From Bryobacterales bacterium (lineage in GTDB: Bacteria; Acidobacteriota; Terriglobia; Bryobacterales; Bryobacteraceae), in the NCBI GenBank assembly GCA_027459465.1, contig DAIDIH010000141.1:1-54790 (forward strand): a stretch of 54,790 bases of DNA, in the 5' to 3' direction. The notes under the pieces were generated by a model. The model made no database searches and was not told where the DNA came from. It saw nothing but the letters and a program-made list of their open reading frames with translations. The position numbers and the translations under genes are program-made. This document shows, in pieces, positions 26,679 to 36,072 of the stretch. How positions within the stretch are numbered: position 1 is the stretch's first letter; each line of letters begins with the position of its first letter.

Positions 26679-28700
26679 ATGTCTTCCTGGCCATCCCGAG
26701 GGCTTCCCGCGATCGGCCTCAGGGGACTGCTTTGGGTGGTGGTGGTTTCCGTTCTCCTCTTGAGCTACATCCTGTATGCTCCTCCGCCCTCGGCGCGGGC
26801 CCCTGAAGGTGCGGTGGACTGGATTTTCCAGAGCTGGCCGGCTCTCTTCGCTGCGGCGCTCGCAATGTGGCTCTTGCTGAAGGGCCCAGTCGGAACGGCT
26901 CATTCTTTGGTTCAGAAAGCGTGCCGGCTGGCGATGTTCTTCTTCCTGTACTGCGGCTTCCTTTATGTCTTGAAGTGGAACCCGTTCTGGAAATGGATGC
27001 TCACGCTTGGCTTCGAGAACCGGAACAAAACCGAAGGTTTTCTGATCCTGGTTTCTACGCTGGTCTGGCTGGTCATGACCTTGCGGGTCATTTTCGGATT
27101 CCGGCTTCCGACATTGGGCTTTGGGTTCGGCATCCCGGCGTTAACGCACACGAGTGCTCCCGAAATGAAATCGACGCGGCCGAACATCACGTTTGCGGAT
27201 GTAGGAGGGATGGAGGAAGCCAAGCGACAGATTCGCGAAATCGTCGAGAACCGCTTACATCCGGGGAAGTTTAGCAAATACGGCGTGGTTCGAAACGGGA
27301 TTCTTTTGCACGGGCCGCGTGGGAGCGGAAAGACGTTTTTGGCGGAGGCCACGGCGGGAGAGTTTCGACTTAACTATTTTTATGCGTCTCCTACGCAACA
27401 GACGAGCATGTGGGTCGGGGGGACCGAGAGCAATATCCGAAGGATTTTTTCTCAAGCTGTCGCTCAAAAACCGGCGCTCCTATTCATCGATGAAATAGAT
27501 ACACTGGGCGCAGCCCGTGTCAATATTCGTGAGGCGGGTGACTTGGGAGGATCAAATCGGGGTTACAACGACGCCGTCATTCAGCTGATGCAGTCCATAG
27601 ATCAATCTCGAAACACCGGAGGATTTGTTCTCATGGGCGCAACAAACCTAGTAGAAGGCTTAGACCCCGCTCTCGCCCGCGAGGGCCGCTTCGACGTACA
27701 GATCCGCGTTGACATGCCCGACGAGCTCACACGCAGGCGGATTTTCGAGGCGCAACTGAAACAGAAGCCCTGGAAGCTCTGCGATTTAGAAGAGTTTGCG
27801 AAACGCACGCCCGGGGCCAGTGCTGCCAAGATCAAGAGCATCGTTGATCGTGCGGCCGCGATCGCGGCGCAAGAAAACCGCCGGATCGAGGAACGCGATT
27901 TGCGCAAAGCGCTCGATGAAACCGGCGGCAGGGATCGTCCCTTATTTCAGCCGGTTCAGTGGGAGGACCTGATCGTCGAGCCGGAAGTCGAGCGAGAACT
28001 GCGGATCCTGGTTAAGCAGTTGAATGCGGGATGGTCAGCGGCGAAAGGAATGACAGTGCCTACCGGCGTGCTCCTGATCGGACCGCCCGGTACAGGCAAG
28101 ACCATGATCGGCCGCCTGATCGCTACCCAAACGAAGCGTAGTTTCTATCCTCTGAGTGCAGCGGATATCCTTGGGGGCCAGGTAGGAGCTTCCGTGAAAA
28201 AGCTTTCGGAGGTCTTTTCCAGAGCGCGGGAAAATAGCCCTTCCATCATCTTCTTCGACGAAATCGACGGTCTGTTGCCCTCGAATAACGGGATGTTGAA
28301 TACCCACGATACGCAGCTCGTGGAGCAGTGCCGTACGGAGATCAGCCAGCTCGAAGTAGCGCACAACGTTTTCCTGATCGGAACGACAAATCATCTCGAT
28401 CAAATTGATCCGGCGATCCGGCGCGGCGGAAGGTTTTCAGAGAAGATTGAGATCGGGGCACCGGGTCAAGCGAACCGAGAGCGCCTTCTGCGCAAGTACC
28501 TGCAGGATCTCACGTTCGAGTTCCAGGTGGAGCGACTGGCGGAACGGCTCGCAGGGCTCTCCCCAGCGGATATTGAAGCGGTTTGCAAATCGGCGGCACG
28601 CCATGCCTTCGGCCGAGGCGATCGCGACGACCGCGTCCCGCCGCTGATCTGGGACGATTTCGAGCACGCCATTAAGCGCGTCGTCAGTTACCAATTCTGA
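26679..28700 (+). CDS. Membrane-anchored tandem AAA ATPase
   Basis: 673 residues. Three or so N-terminal membrane helices are followed by two AAA modules. D1 has ITFADVGGMEEAKRQIREIV, Walker A GPRGSGKT (212-219) and Walker B LLFIDEID (Asp271); D2 has GPPGTGKT (468-475) and IIFFDEIDGL (Asp527). D1 resembles FtsH-type AAA domains, but there is no HExxH peptidase. GAAGGAGAG precedes the ATG. It lies between VirB10 and the pilin genes, an unusual component for a secretion operon; extraction or folding of membrane substrates such as pilin is an inference. Confidence 0.9.
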   Translation: MSSWPSRGLPAIGLRGLLWVVVVSVLLLSYILYAPPPSARAPEGAVDWIFQSWPALFAAALAMWLLLKGPVGTAHSLVQKACRLAMFFFLYCGFLYVLKWNPFWKWMLTLGFENRNKTEGFLILVSTLVWLVMTLRVIFGFRLPTLGFGFGIPALTHTSAPEMKSTRPNITFADVGGMEEAKRQIREIVENRLHPGKFSKYGVVRNGILLHGPRGSGKTFLAEATAGEFRLNYFYASPTQQTSMWVGGTESNIRRIFSQAVAQKPALLFIDEIDTLGAARVNIREAGDLGGSNRGYNDAVIQLMQSIDQSRNTGGFVLMGATNLVEGLDPALAREGRFDVQIRVDMPDELTRRRIFEAQLKQKPWKLCDLEEFAKRTPGASAAKIKSIVDRAAAIAAQENRRIEERDLRKALDETGGRDRPLFQPVQWEDLIVEPEVERELRILVKQLNAGWSAAKGMTVPTGVLLIGPPGTGKTMIGRLIATQTKRSFYPLSAADILGGQVGASVKKLSEVFSRARENSPSIIFFDEIDGLLPSNNGMLNTHDTQLVEQCRTEISQLEVAHNVFLIGTTNHLDQIDPAIRRGGRFSEKIEIGAPGQANRERLLRKYLQDLTFEFQVERLAERLAGLSPADIEAVCKSAARHAFGRGDRDDRVPPLIWDDFEHAIKRVVSYQF

Positions 28701-28890
28701 TACTCACCACCAGATTCCATCCTGAGGGATTCGCGCCTTAGCTGCGAATTCGCGAATCCAGCCTGGCTGTCTCATCGTTCGAGAATGGCATCCGAGCGAA
28801 GTTGGTTTGCTCGGTTTCGGATTTCAGGTTATGTTTTTTGCCAGCCCCAACACAACAGCGCGGGGCGGAAAGGAGCAGAACCCAATCCCA

Positions 28891-29253
28891 ATGACGATTC
28901 ACAGCACGCGGCAGCAGAAGATGACTGTGGCCGTGGTTCTTGCGCTACTGGTTCTTTCGACACAGGCAGCGCTGATAGCCCAAAACCTCGGGGCGGCTCC
29001 CCAGGTCAACGTGGCGGTCCAAGGTCAGACGGGAGCGCAGCCGGAAGGCACGTTCCTGAACCTGATCAACTGGATTGGCAACGTGATCGCCCCCGTTGGC
29101 GCCGGCGGGGCGGCACTCATGGCAATCGGCTCGTTTGCCATGGGGCGGGGATTCGGCAAGTGGGTGTTCACGGCAATCGGGCTCTTGTTGGTCTCAGGTG
29201 TAACCAGACTGCTGGAGTTTTGGATTGCCAACGGCACCGGTGGCGTTACCTAG
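28891..29253 (+). CDS. virB2: VirB2/TrbC-like pilin
   Basis: About 120 residues; the start may be 28891 or 28921. A long signal (VAVVLALLVLSTQAALIAQ) is followed by TFLNLINWIGNVIAPVGAGG and a second helix ending in ANGTGGVT. Two hydrophobic helices with a short loop are the form of a conjugative pilin. Confidence 0.82.
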   Translation: MTIHSTRQQKMTVAVVLALLVLSTQAALIAQNLGAAPQVNVAVQGQTGAQPEGTFLNLINWIGNVIAPVGAGGAALMAIGSFAMGRGFGKWVFTAIGLLLVSGVTRLLEFWIANGTGGVT

Positions 29254-29321
29254 ACTTGCGCCGGCAGGCGCCGGGGGTAACTCATGCGCCTGCCGGATTT
29301 CTTGGAGAGAGGGAGACGATC

Positions 29322-29981
29322 ATGGCCGCTCCACAACTGATTCAGGACTTTATGAGAGTGATGCTTCTGCTGGCGCCTTCAGCCGCCATCATCTGTCTGG
29401 TGCTGGCCGGGCTGGGCCTGCGCCAGAGCTCCATACCAGACGCCTTCATCGGCAGCAATTTCGCGAAGTGGATGTTCTGGGCGATTGTTTTCCTAACACT
29501 GCCCCAATTAATCAGCTGGTTCCCCTCGTTTGGCGTTCCCGCGCCACTGCCGGGCGGAGGTGTCGGGACGGGCTGGCTGGCGAACTTTCAGGCTGACCTC
29601 GCCAACTTCGTGCAGAACTTTGTGGTCACGCGGATTGCAACCTCGCTCGCTGCGTTCCTTGTCCTGCGCGCCATCCTCGGTACCGTGCAGGGCGGACATC
29701 CCCTGCCATCGATTCTGGGAGCGATGTTCATGCTGGCGATTCAGACGACCCTCACCCTCATGAAGAACTACAACAGCGGCACACAATACGCAACCGCGGA
29801 TATGCTCGACAGCCTGTGGAATTACCTGGCGGCGACGATTTGCCCGATTGCGGCCGGCCTCGCAATTGTGGGAGGCATCTGGAACTTTGTAACCAGGCGG
29901 GCAGTGATGCCAATGGTCGGCGCAACGATCGGTTTACTCACTGTCTCGGCGGTCTGGAAACTAATCACGAAGATGATGTAG
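29322..29981 (+). CDS. Polytopic membrane protein of the conjugation operon
   Basis: 219 residues with five probable membrane helices (VMLLLAPSAAIICLVLAGLG, then WMFWAIVFLTLPQLISWF and others). GGAGAGAGGGAG precedes the ATG. No named family recognised. Its position between two pilin-like genes suggests a pilus-assembly or inner-membrane role. Confidence 0.75.
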   Translation: MAAPQLIQDFMRVMLLLAPSAAIICLVLAGLGLRQSSIPDAFIGSNFAKWMFWAIVFLTLPQLISWFPSFGVPAPLPGGGVGTGWLANFQADLANFVQNFVVTRIATSLAAFLVLRAILGTVQGGHPLPSILGAMFMLAIQTTLTLMKNYNSGTQYATADMLDSLWNYLAATICPIAAGLAIVGGIWNFVTRRAVMPMVGATIGLLTVSAVWKLITKMM

Positions 29982-29993
29982 GAGCAGCGGGCG

Positions 29994-30458
29994 ATGTCTT
30001 TCTATAACGGGCTTCTGAACCTGACGAACTGGGCCGGCAACGTGATCATGCCGACGCTTGGAGCTCTGTTTATCGCCTTTGCGGTGGTGCAGTTTGCGCG
30101 CGGGTACCACCAGCTGTATTCGACCTGGGCCTGGGGAGGACTGATCTGCCTGATGGTGTCAGGCCTGTTGCGCGCTTTCGAGAAGTTTACCGGCCAACTG
30201 GGCTGGAACGATCCAAACCTCTACTGGAATTCGCTGCTCAACCTGGTCGACTGGTTCGCCAACGTAATTCTTCCGGTCTACGCTGGGATGCACGTGGTGA
30301 TCGGGGCGCTGAAGTTCGGCGACCTGATCGACCGCTTTTCGCATCATCAATTGGATCACACGCGGCATTTCGTTGGCGCGATCCTGTGCCTGCTTGTCTC
30401 GGGGCTGGTCCGTTTGGGTGAGTTCTTTGTCTCGAGAGGAACTGGAGGTGTGAGTTGA
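29994..30458 (+). CDS. Tandem pilin-like protein (two fused VirB2-type units)
   Basis: 154 residues that read as two copies of a pilin core: FYNGLLNLTNWAGNVIMPTL then LICLMVSGLLRAFEKF in the first, and YWNSLLNLVDWFANVILPVY then ILCLLVSGLVRLGEFF in the second. The C-terminal RGTGGVS matches NGTGGVT of the pilin at 28891. Four membrane helices are expected. No separate signal peptide is visible. Confidence 0.8.
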   Translation: MSFYNGLLNLTNWAGNVIMPTLGALFIAFAVVQFARGYHQLYSTWAWGGLICLMVSGLLRAFEKFTGQLGWNDPNLYWNSLLNLVDWFANVILPVYAGMHVVIGALKFGDLIDRFSHHQLDHTRHFVGAILCLLVSGLVRLGEFFVSRGTGGVS

Positions 30459-30525
30459 GCCAAATTACCTTATCGGCGGGGATCGTCCTCGCGATCATCG
30501 ACAACGATTTGAGGAGTCACCGGGT

Positions 30526-30864
30526 ATGCCGCTGACTGTCACTGCCGTTCCCCGAAATCTTGCCACGAAGGTCCGGTTTCTGTACCTGGAATTCGAAGAC
30601 CTGTTCGTTATCCTCACGCTTGCCGTCGTGATGAACGTCCTGGGCCGGTTCTTTCAGCGCGACATGTTCGGGATCCCCATGAACATCTGCCTCCAATGGG
30701 TGGTCCCGATTCTCAGCATTCCTCTCCTGATTCTGTTCAAGTACGGCAAACCGCGAGGATACCTGCACGATTGGTTGGTCTTCCACATGAAGCCCCACGT
30801 GTATTGCGCGCTCGAGCGGGATTCGGAACAACGCGTGGAATATCTGAAAGCGGAGGAGGCTTAG
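30526..30864 (+). CDS. virB3: VirB3-like inner-membrane protein
   Basis: 112 residues with two membrane helices (LFVILTLAVVMNVLGRFF, then CLQWVVPILSIPLLILF) and KPRGYLHDWLVFHMKPHVY. Size and position directly before VirB4 fit VirB3, which anchors the VirB4 ATPase. Confidence 0.8.
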   Translation: MPLTVTAVPRNLATKVRFLYLEFEDLFVILTLAVVMNVLGRFFQRDMFGIPMNICLQWVVPILSIPLLILFKYGKPRGYLHDWLVFHMKPHVYCALERDSEQRVEYLKAEEA

Positions 30865-33501
30865 ATGCCACTCACGGTTCGTCAATGGGAAGAATCGTTG
30901 CGCCAGCCAGCGCTCTGCGAGCTGCTCCCAGTTCGGGATTATCTGGACAACTCGATCGTTCGGACGAACGGCTGCTTCGTGGCGGGTTACGAAACAACCG
31001 GGCTGAACACGTTCTTTCATGCCGACGACACGCGCAACCGCACTAAGGAGACGCTCGAAGCCTTGGTGCGCTCGCTTCCGGAGCGGTCAATGCGCATGCA
31101 GGTGCGCTACGAAGTGGCGGAGGGACACGGCAACTTGACCGAACGCTACGTGAAGGAGCAATCGATCGAGAATCCGGTGCTTCAGGCGCTCGACCGAGAG
31201 CGGCTAAGGATGTGGAACAGCCGGCAGGAAGAAGGGCAGTACCTGGAGAGACGTTTGCACATCTACTTCATCTGGAATCCTGACATCCATCATGAGAGCC
31301 CGGAGTTTGAATGGCGGAGGACCCGCAAGAAAGCGAACAAGTGGAGCCTGTCGGCCAACAAGTGTATCGAGCGGACCCTTCGGGAACATCAGGACCTGCG
31401 ATCCGAGTTCGAGAGCCTGATGGCGGGCGCTCAAGCGACGCTCGAGGCCACCGGAATGGAGCCGAGGCGCATGACAGACCGGGAGCTGTTTCTCGAAGCC
31501 AAACGCGCCCTCAACCCTCTGACGAGCGATCTGCGGTCCTACAAGCAAGGCCTTGCTTACGAAAGCGCCCGCAGCCAAATCGCGAATATCAACATCGAAG
31601 ACGAGCAGGACGATTACCTCAAGATCGGTGGCCTGCTTTACTCGTGGGTCAGCCTCAAAGAGATGCCAGACGCGACGTTCCCCGGCATCACGCGCGAGCT
31701 GGTAAGCCAGGAGTTTCCACTGGTGATCAGCGCGGAGATTACGATTCCCGACCAGAGCAAGATTATGCGCTCCTACAAACGGCGGCTGCTACGGATGCAG
31801 GCCGCCCAGCGGGATATCCACGGCGGCTTCAAGATCAACGTGGAGGCACAAATTGCCCAGGAGCAACTCATCCAGACCTTGCAGGAAGTCGTCTCCAGCT
31901 CGCTCAAGGTCTGCCAGCTGAGCCTGGTGGTTGGGCTACGTACTTCCAAATCCATTCGAAACTCGCTCGCGCGGGAAGAGGCGGAGCGCATTCTTTCGGA
32001 CCGGCGCCAGCGGATTCTGCACGCCATCACGCGGATGAACGGCGCGCGCGGTATTCCGGAGACCCTGGCGCAAAAGCGGATCTACATTGGAACGCTTCCG
32101 GGAATGGCGGAAGAGACGAAACGCGAGCAGGAGTGCCTGACCCTGCATGCGGCCGATCTTCTCCCCGTGGAGCTTCCCTGGCAAGGCTTGTGTTCTCCGG
32201 TCATTCTGCTTGAAACGCCGACGCGCCAGATGGTCCCCTTCTCGCCATTTGATCCGAGTTTGGGCGACGCAAACATGCTGATCATGGCGAAGAGCGGCGG
32301 TGGCAAGACCTTCATGGCCCAGTTACTTTTGCTCATGCTTGGCCGCATCAACGCACAGGTCTCGATACTTGAGCGCGGCGACTCTTACCGGTCACTCGTG
32401 GAGCTCATGGGCGGGCGCGTGATTGACGTCAATCTCGACGGGAACGAGACCCTGAATCCGTGGGATCTACAGACAGGGGAAAAAGCGCCTTCCAAGGAAA
32501 AGATCGCGTTTTTGAAAAACCTGACGCGGCACATGATCGGCGACGCACCGGGGTCGGACAACACCCTCGTCGATAACGTGATCAGCGAAGGGATCGGACG
32601 AACGTATAAGCGGGTCGCGCTGCGCTACTCGAACCCAGTTCCCACATTCTCCGATTTGCGGGACGAACTGGCGATGTGGCAAGACGAGGAAAAAATGCAG
32701 CGCGCCGTGGACGAGGCAAAGCTGGCGGCGATCAAGTTGCGGACCTGGACCGAAAAGGGCATCTACAGCAAGCTCTTTGATCGGCACACAAATATCCTCA
32801 CGGACAACAACTGGCTCTTCTTCAATGTCGAGGGTCTTAGCTCCGATGCGCATCTCGAGACCGCGATGAGCATGCTGATCGCGAACGCCATGGCGGAACG
32901 CGCTTCGGGGAAAAGCGGTCAGCCGAGCGTCACGGTGCTCGACGAGTGCTGGTCTTTGCTCGATTCCCCGGTATTGGCGCCTGAGGTTGTGCAGTTATTC
33001 CGGACGGCCCGCAAGCGGAATTCGAGCGTATGGGGAATCTCGCAGACGCTCGAAGATTTTGTTGGGACCTGGTCTGAACCGCGGCAGCACGGGCCGGGCA
33101 TTGTGAAAAACTCTCACACCAAGCTGATCGGGCAGCAGCCCGGCGAAACGAGCGCTCTGGAAAAGCAACTGCACCTCAACGAAGTCGCGCTCTCCGCGAT
33201 CAAACGGTTCAACGCACCGCAAAAGGGCCGGTATGCCGAGATGCTGCTCGTCATTGGCGAAAAATCGGAGACGACGCAAACGGTTCGGCTGGTTCCGACG
33301 CCGGTGGATTACTGGATTTGCACCACCTACCCGCGGGAGCGCGCCTACCGGACGTGGTACCTGCGCCAACAGCAGGAGAAGTCGCTCCTCGCTTGCTACG
33401 GGGAATTGGCGCAAAAGTTTCCTCAGGGATTAGCCGGCCTTGGGCAGTTGCCCGAAGAACTATCAGGCGCAGTGCATGCGCAGGAGCCGGTAGGAGTTTA
33501 G
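30865..33501 (+). CDS. virB4: VirB4/TraC-type secretion ATPase
   Basis: 878 residues. Walker A MAKSGGGKTFMAQL (474 onward), Walker B TVLDECWSLLD (Asp693), and the typical late motifs FRTARKRNSSVWGISQTLED and IVKNSHTKLIGQQ are present. VirB4 powers pilus formation and substrate transfer. GGAGGAGG lies ahead of the ATG, which directly follows the VirB3 stop. Confidence 0.95.
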   Translation: MPLTVRQWEESLRQPALCELLPVRDYLDNSIVRTNGCFVAGYETTGLNTFFHADDTRNRTKETLEALVRSLPERSMRMQVRYEVAEGHGNLTERYVKEQSIENPVLQALDRERLRMWNSRQEEGQYLERRLHIYFIWNPDIHHESPEFEWRRTRKKANKWSLSANKCIERTLREHQDLRSEFESLMAGAQATLEATGMEPRRMTDRELFLEAKRALNPLTSDLRSYKQGLAYESARSQIANINIEDEQDDYLKIGGLLYSWVSLKEMPDATFPGITRELVSQEFPLVISAEITIPDQSKIMRSYKRRLLRMQAAQRDIHGGFKINVEAQIAQEQLIQTLQEVVSSSLKVCQLSLVVGLRTSKSIRNSLAREEAERILSDRRQRILHAITRMNGARGIPETLAQKRIYIGTLPGMAEETKREQECLTLHAADLLPVELPWQGLCSPVILLETPTRQMVPFSPFDPSLGDANMLIMAKSGGGKTFMAQLLLLMLGRINAQVSILERGDSYRSLVELMGGRVIDVNLDGNETLNPWDLQTGEKAPSKEKIAFLKNLTRHMIGDAPGSDNTLVDNVISEGIGRTYKRVALRYSNPVPTFSDLRDELAMWQDEEKMQRAVDEAKLAAIKLRTWTEKGIYSKLFDRHTNILTDNNWLFFNVEGLSSDAHLETAMSMLIANAMAERASGKSGQPSVTVLDECWSLLDSPVLAPEVVQLFRTARKRNSSVWGISQTLEDFVGTWSEPRQHGPGIVKNSHTKLIGQQPGETSALEKQLHLNEVALSAIKRFNAPQKGRYAEMLLVIGEKSETTQTVRLVPTPVDYWICTTYPRERAYRTWYLRQQQEKSLLACYGELAQKFPQGLAGLGQLPEELSGAVHAQEPVGV

Positions 33502-33509
33502 GAGGTTTG

Positions 33510-34343
33510 ATGTTGCTTTTCACGGGATTGTTCGGGTGTCTGATGCTACTGAGCATGGAGAGCCGGCGCCGCATGATTGCCGTATTGCTGATTGGGTGCA
33601 TTGCGATTCTTGGGGTTTCGCCACCGCCAGCGCAGGCTCAGGTCGGCTGTTTGCCCTGCATCATCCAAACCGTGCTGACGACAATCAGTCAGACGCTGGG
33701 TAAGTGGCTGAACCTGATCAATGGGGCAGTCTCCGATATCCGCAAGCTGTATGAACAAACGATCTGGCCCGTCAGCGTGATCAACCAGATCAAAGGGCAA
33801 ATCCAGTCCATCATCGTGCAGTATCGCGGCGCAATTCAGTCCATCATGTCAATCAACCCTCATACCGCGACGCTTCCGAATGCGATCGCACTCGAAGCCA
33901 TTATCCGCAACCGGGGCACAGGCGATATCAATTCCGTGCCGCGCATGTACGTCGGTACGTTCCGCCCCGTGCCGCAGGCCGGCTCGATCGCACCACAGGA
34001 CCGAGACATGACGGACATGGACGATGCCCTGGCGCAGGACAATCTGATGACCTTGAAAGGCGCCGACCAGGCGCAGGATCTGGAGCTGCAGCTGGCCGAT
34101 CAGATCGAAAACCTGGTGGGAGACCCGAACATCAACGTGTCCGCGCCCGGAACATCGTCGCTGATTACGGCCGCAGCCGTGGCGGGAGAGATTAAGAGCC
34201 AAGCCATCATGCAGAAGATGTTGGCGGCGATGATGCGCCAGGAAGCAGGGCGCGTGGCGCACGACAATGCAATCCGCAAGCGCAATGCCGCGATCGCCAG
34301 CCAACTGCAAACGAATATGACGAACGTGCTGCAACACAGGTGA
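33510..34343 (+). CDS. VirB5/TrbJ-like protein 1
   Basis: 277 residues from the ATG at 33510 (AGGAGG upstream), with a signal peptide ending in PAQAQ. The mature protein is helical with a CLPC motif at its N-terminus, IWPVSVINQIKGQIQSIIVQ and an Ala/Gln-rich end (IASQLQTNMTNVL). VirB5/TrbJ proteins sit at the pilus tip or base. The next gene encodes a related protein. Confidence 0.72.
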   Translation: MLLFTGLFGCLMLLSMESRRRMIAVLLIGCIAILGVSPPPAQAQVGCLPCIIQTVLTTISQTLGKWLNLINGAVSDIRKLYEQTIWPVSVINQIKGQIQSIIVQYRGAIQSIMSINPHTATLPNAIALEAIIRNRGTGDINSVPRMYVGTFRPVPQAGSIAPQDRDMTDMDDALAQDNLMTLKGADQAQDLELQLADQIENLVGDPNINVSAPGTSSLITAAAVAGEIKSQAIMQKMLAAMMRQEAGRVAHDNAIRKRNAAIASQLQTNMTNVLQHR

Positions 34344-34355
34344 AAGGAGGATGAG

Positions 34356-35198
34356 ATGCAAAAAGGCTTGAGCCAGTGCTTGAGGGGAGTGAAAGTCCGC
34401 GTCGCGGGTCTCTTTCGATGGATCCGGCGCCACACAGTCCTGGCTGCGCTGGTGTTGCTATCAACCGCTGTTGTCGCGCCCCGGAAAGTACAGGGACAAT
34501 TGCCAAGTCCCTGCTGCGCCATACTGGCGGCCGGTCTGGGAACCATCAACAACAGCCTGATCAATGTGATTGGCGGTGGTTTATCGGCCATCAATACCGT
34601 ACTGAGCGACATCAGGCAGTTCGAGCAGACCGTGGTCTGGCCGCAACAAGCGATCAGGCGGGCGCTCGGCATGGCTGGGCAAATCCAGGGCTTCTACGCG
34701 CAGATGCGGGCCATCTTCCAAATCCCGATCGCAACGGCAACATTGGCAAACCCCAGGCAGCTCGAAAGCATTCTGCTCTCGCGAAGCGCCGGGCAGATCC
34801 CGAATACGACCACTGGCTATGCGTCGGTCTATGGAGTCGTACCCACTCCGCAGAACGCGCCGCCACCAGTACGCGACCTTATCGACATGACGGACTCTAC
34901 GGCGCAGGACGCCATGGAACGGGCGATTGCGATCGATGCCATCGCGGACCAGGAACTCGCCGCAGCAGACCAGATCGCAAGCAACGTGCAGACTTCGACG
35001 CCGGGCACGGCCCCGATTATCGAAGCACAGGCGGATGCCTGGTTGATTCGTGCGCATGCCTATACTCAGTCCGCGTTGGCCGATCTCATGCGAGTTCGCG
35101 CTATCGACCTCGCGAACAATGGTGCCCATCTCAAGCTCGGAAGCGCATGGGCGGTGAACACACAGCAGGACATCAACAACTCTCTGCAACACAAGTAG
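34356..35198 (+). CDS. VirB5/TrbJ-like protein 2
   Basis: 280 residues, with basic N-terminus and signal helix (VLAALVLLSTAVVAP). It shares the layout of the upstream protein: PCCAILAAGLGTI, VVWPQQAIRRALGMAGQIQG, LIDMTDSTAQDAMERAI and a C-terminus ending NSLQHK against NVLQHR. The two are diverged tandem duplicates. AAGGAGGATGAG precedes the ATG. Confidence 0.72.
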   Translation: MQKGLSQCLRGVKVRVAGLFRWIRRHTVLAALVLLSTAVVAPRKVQGQLPSPCCAILAAGLGTINNSLINVIGGGLSAINTVLSDIRQFEQTVVWPQQAIRRALGMAGQIQGFYAQMRAIFQIPIATATLANPRQLESILLSRSAGQIPNTTTGYASVYGVVPTPQNAPPPVRDLIDMTDSTAQDAMERAIAIDAIADQELAAADQIASNVQTSTPGTAPIIEAQADAWLIRAHAYTQSALADLMRVRAIDLANNGAHLKLGSAWAVNTQQDINNSLQHK

Positions 35199-35200
35199 GC

Positions 35201-36061
35201 ATGTTTTACTTTCAGCAAGTCTTCAATACGGCGATGAACGGAATCGACTCGGGCGGCGCCACTTCAGGCGCTGTGCAAGTCGCGCAATACGTTCTGCTGG
35301 CCAGCCTGCTGTTTGGTGTCTACGAGGCTTGGGCGCGCGGCGGCGATACGCACTATCTGGGGGCGACCGCGCTGCGCTTTTTCGCGATTGGGCTCGTGCT
35401 GATCAACTACGGAAGCGTTTTCCGGGACGTGAACGGAATGTTCAACAGCGTGGCGAACTTCATCGATACCACGACGGCCGGTGGCGTCGATGTGTTCGGA
35501 CAATGGATGAACGATTTATCGACGTACTGGAGCAACAACAACGGCATTCAGGCGCTGTGGGGTCTTATTACAGGCGCCTTTTCCGGTGTGCTCGAATCGT
35601 TGCTACTGCTCATCGGATACATTCTCTTCCCGATCACCTACGCGATCTTTTCCCTGCTTTACGCGCTGTATGGATCGATTCTCTACGTGGTCGGGCCCTT
35701 CGTGCTGGCCCTCTATCCTGCATTTGGCTTTGGGCAGCTGGCGAGAACGTATCTGGTGAATCTGATGATCTTTAACGCCTGGGGACTGCTGTATTCGATC
35801 TTCGGGGCGCTGATGGCGGCAATCAATATGAACACGGTGAACGGCGTGCTCAACAGCGGCAATTTCGTGGGGGCATTCAACGGCGTCACCGGCTCGCTAT
35901 TGCTGGGCCTGGCCAGCATCCTGCTATCGCTCTGTATCGTGCTGATACCGTTTTTGGCTAAACGAATTGTGGAGGGAGACGTGGGGCAAACGATGACTAC
36001 CGTGGCCCGAACGACGTTGATCGCTGCGAAGGGAATGGGTTCGCTATTCAACCGTAAGTGA
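35201..36061 (+). CDS. virB6: VirB6/TrbL-like polytopic membrane protein
   Basis: 286 residues from the ATG at 35201, three bases after the upstream stop. Six or more helices (YVLLASLLFGVYEAWA, LLLLIGYILFPITYAIFSLL, LLLGLASILLSLCIVLIPFL) surround a periplasmic loop. VirB6/TrbL forms part of the inner-membrane channel. Confidence 0.82.
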   Translation: MFYFQQVFNTAMNGIDSGGATSGAVQVAQYVLLASLLFGVYEAWARGGDTHYLGATALRFFAIGLVLINYGSVFRDVNGMFNSVANFIDTTTAGGVDVFGQWMNDLSTYWSNNNGIQALWGLITGAFSGVLESLLLLIGYILFPITYAIFSLLYALYGSILYVVGPFVLALYPAFGFGQLARTYLVNLMIFNAWGLLYSIFGALMAAINMNTVNGVLNSGNFVGAFNGVTGSLLLGLASILLSLCIVLIPFLAKRIVEGDVGQTMTTVARTTLIAAKGMGSLFNRK

Positions 36062-36072
36062 GAAGAAGAGTG

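Noticed and set aside
30455-30535. 26-codon frame between the tandem pilin and VirB3
   Set aside because: TTG start, low-complexity product and no homologue known to me; not enough to call a gene.
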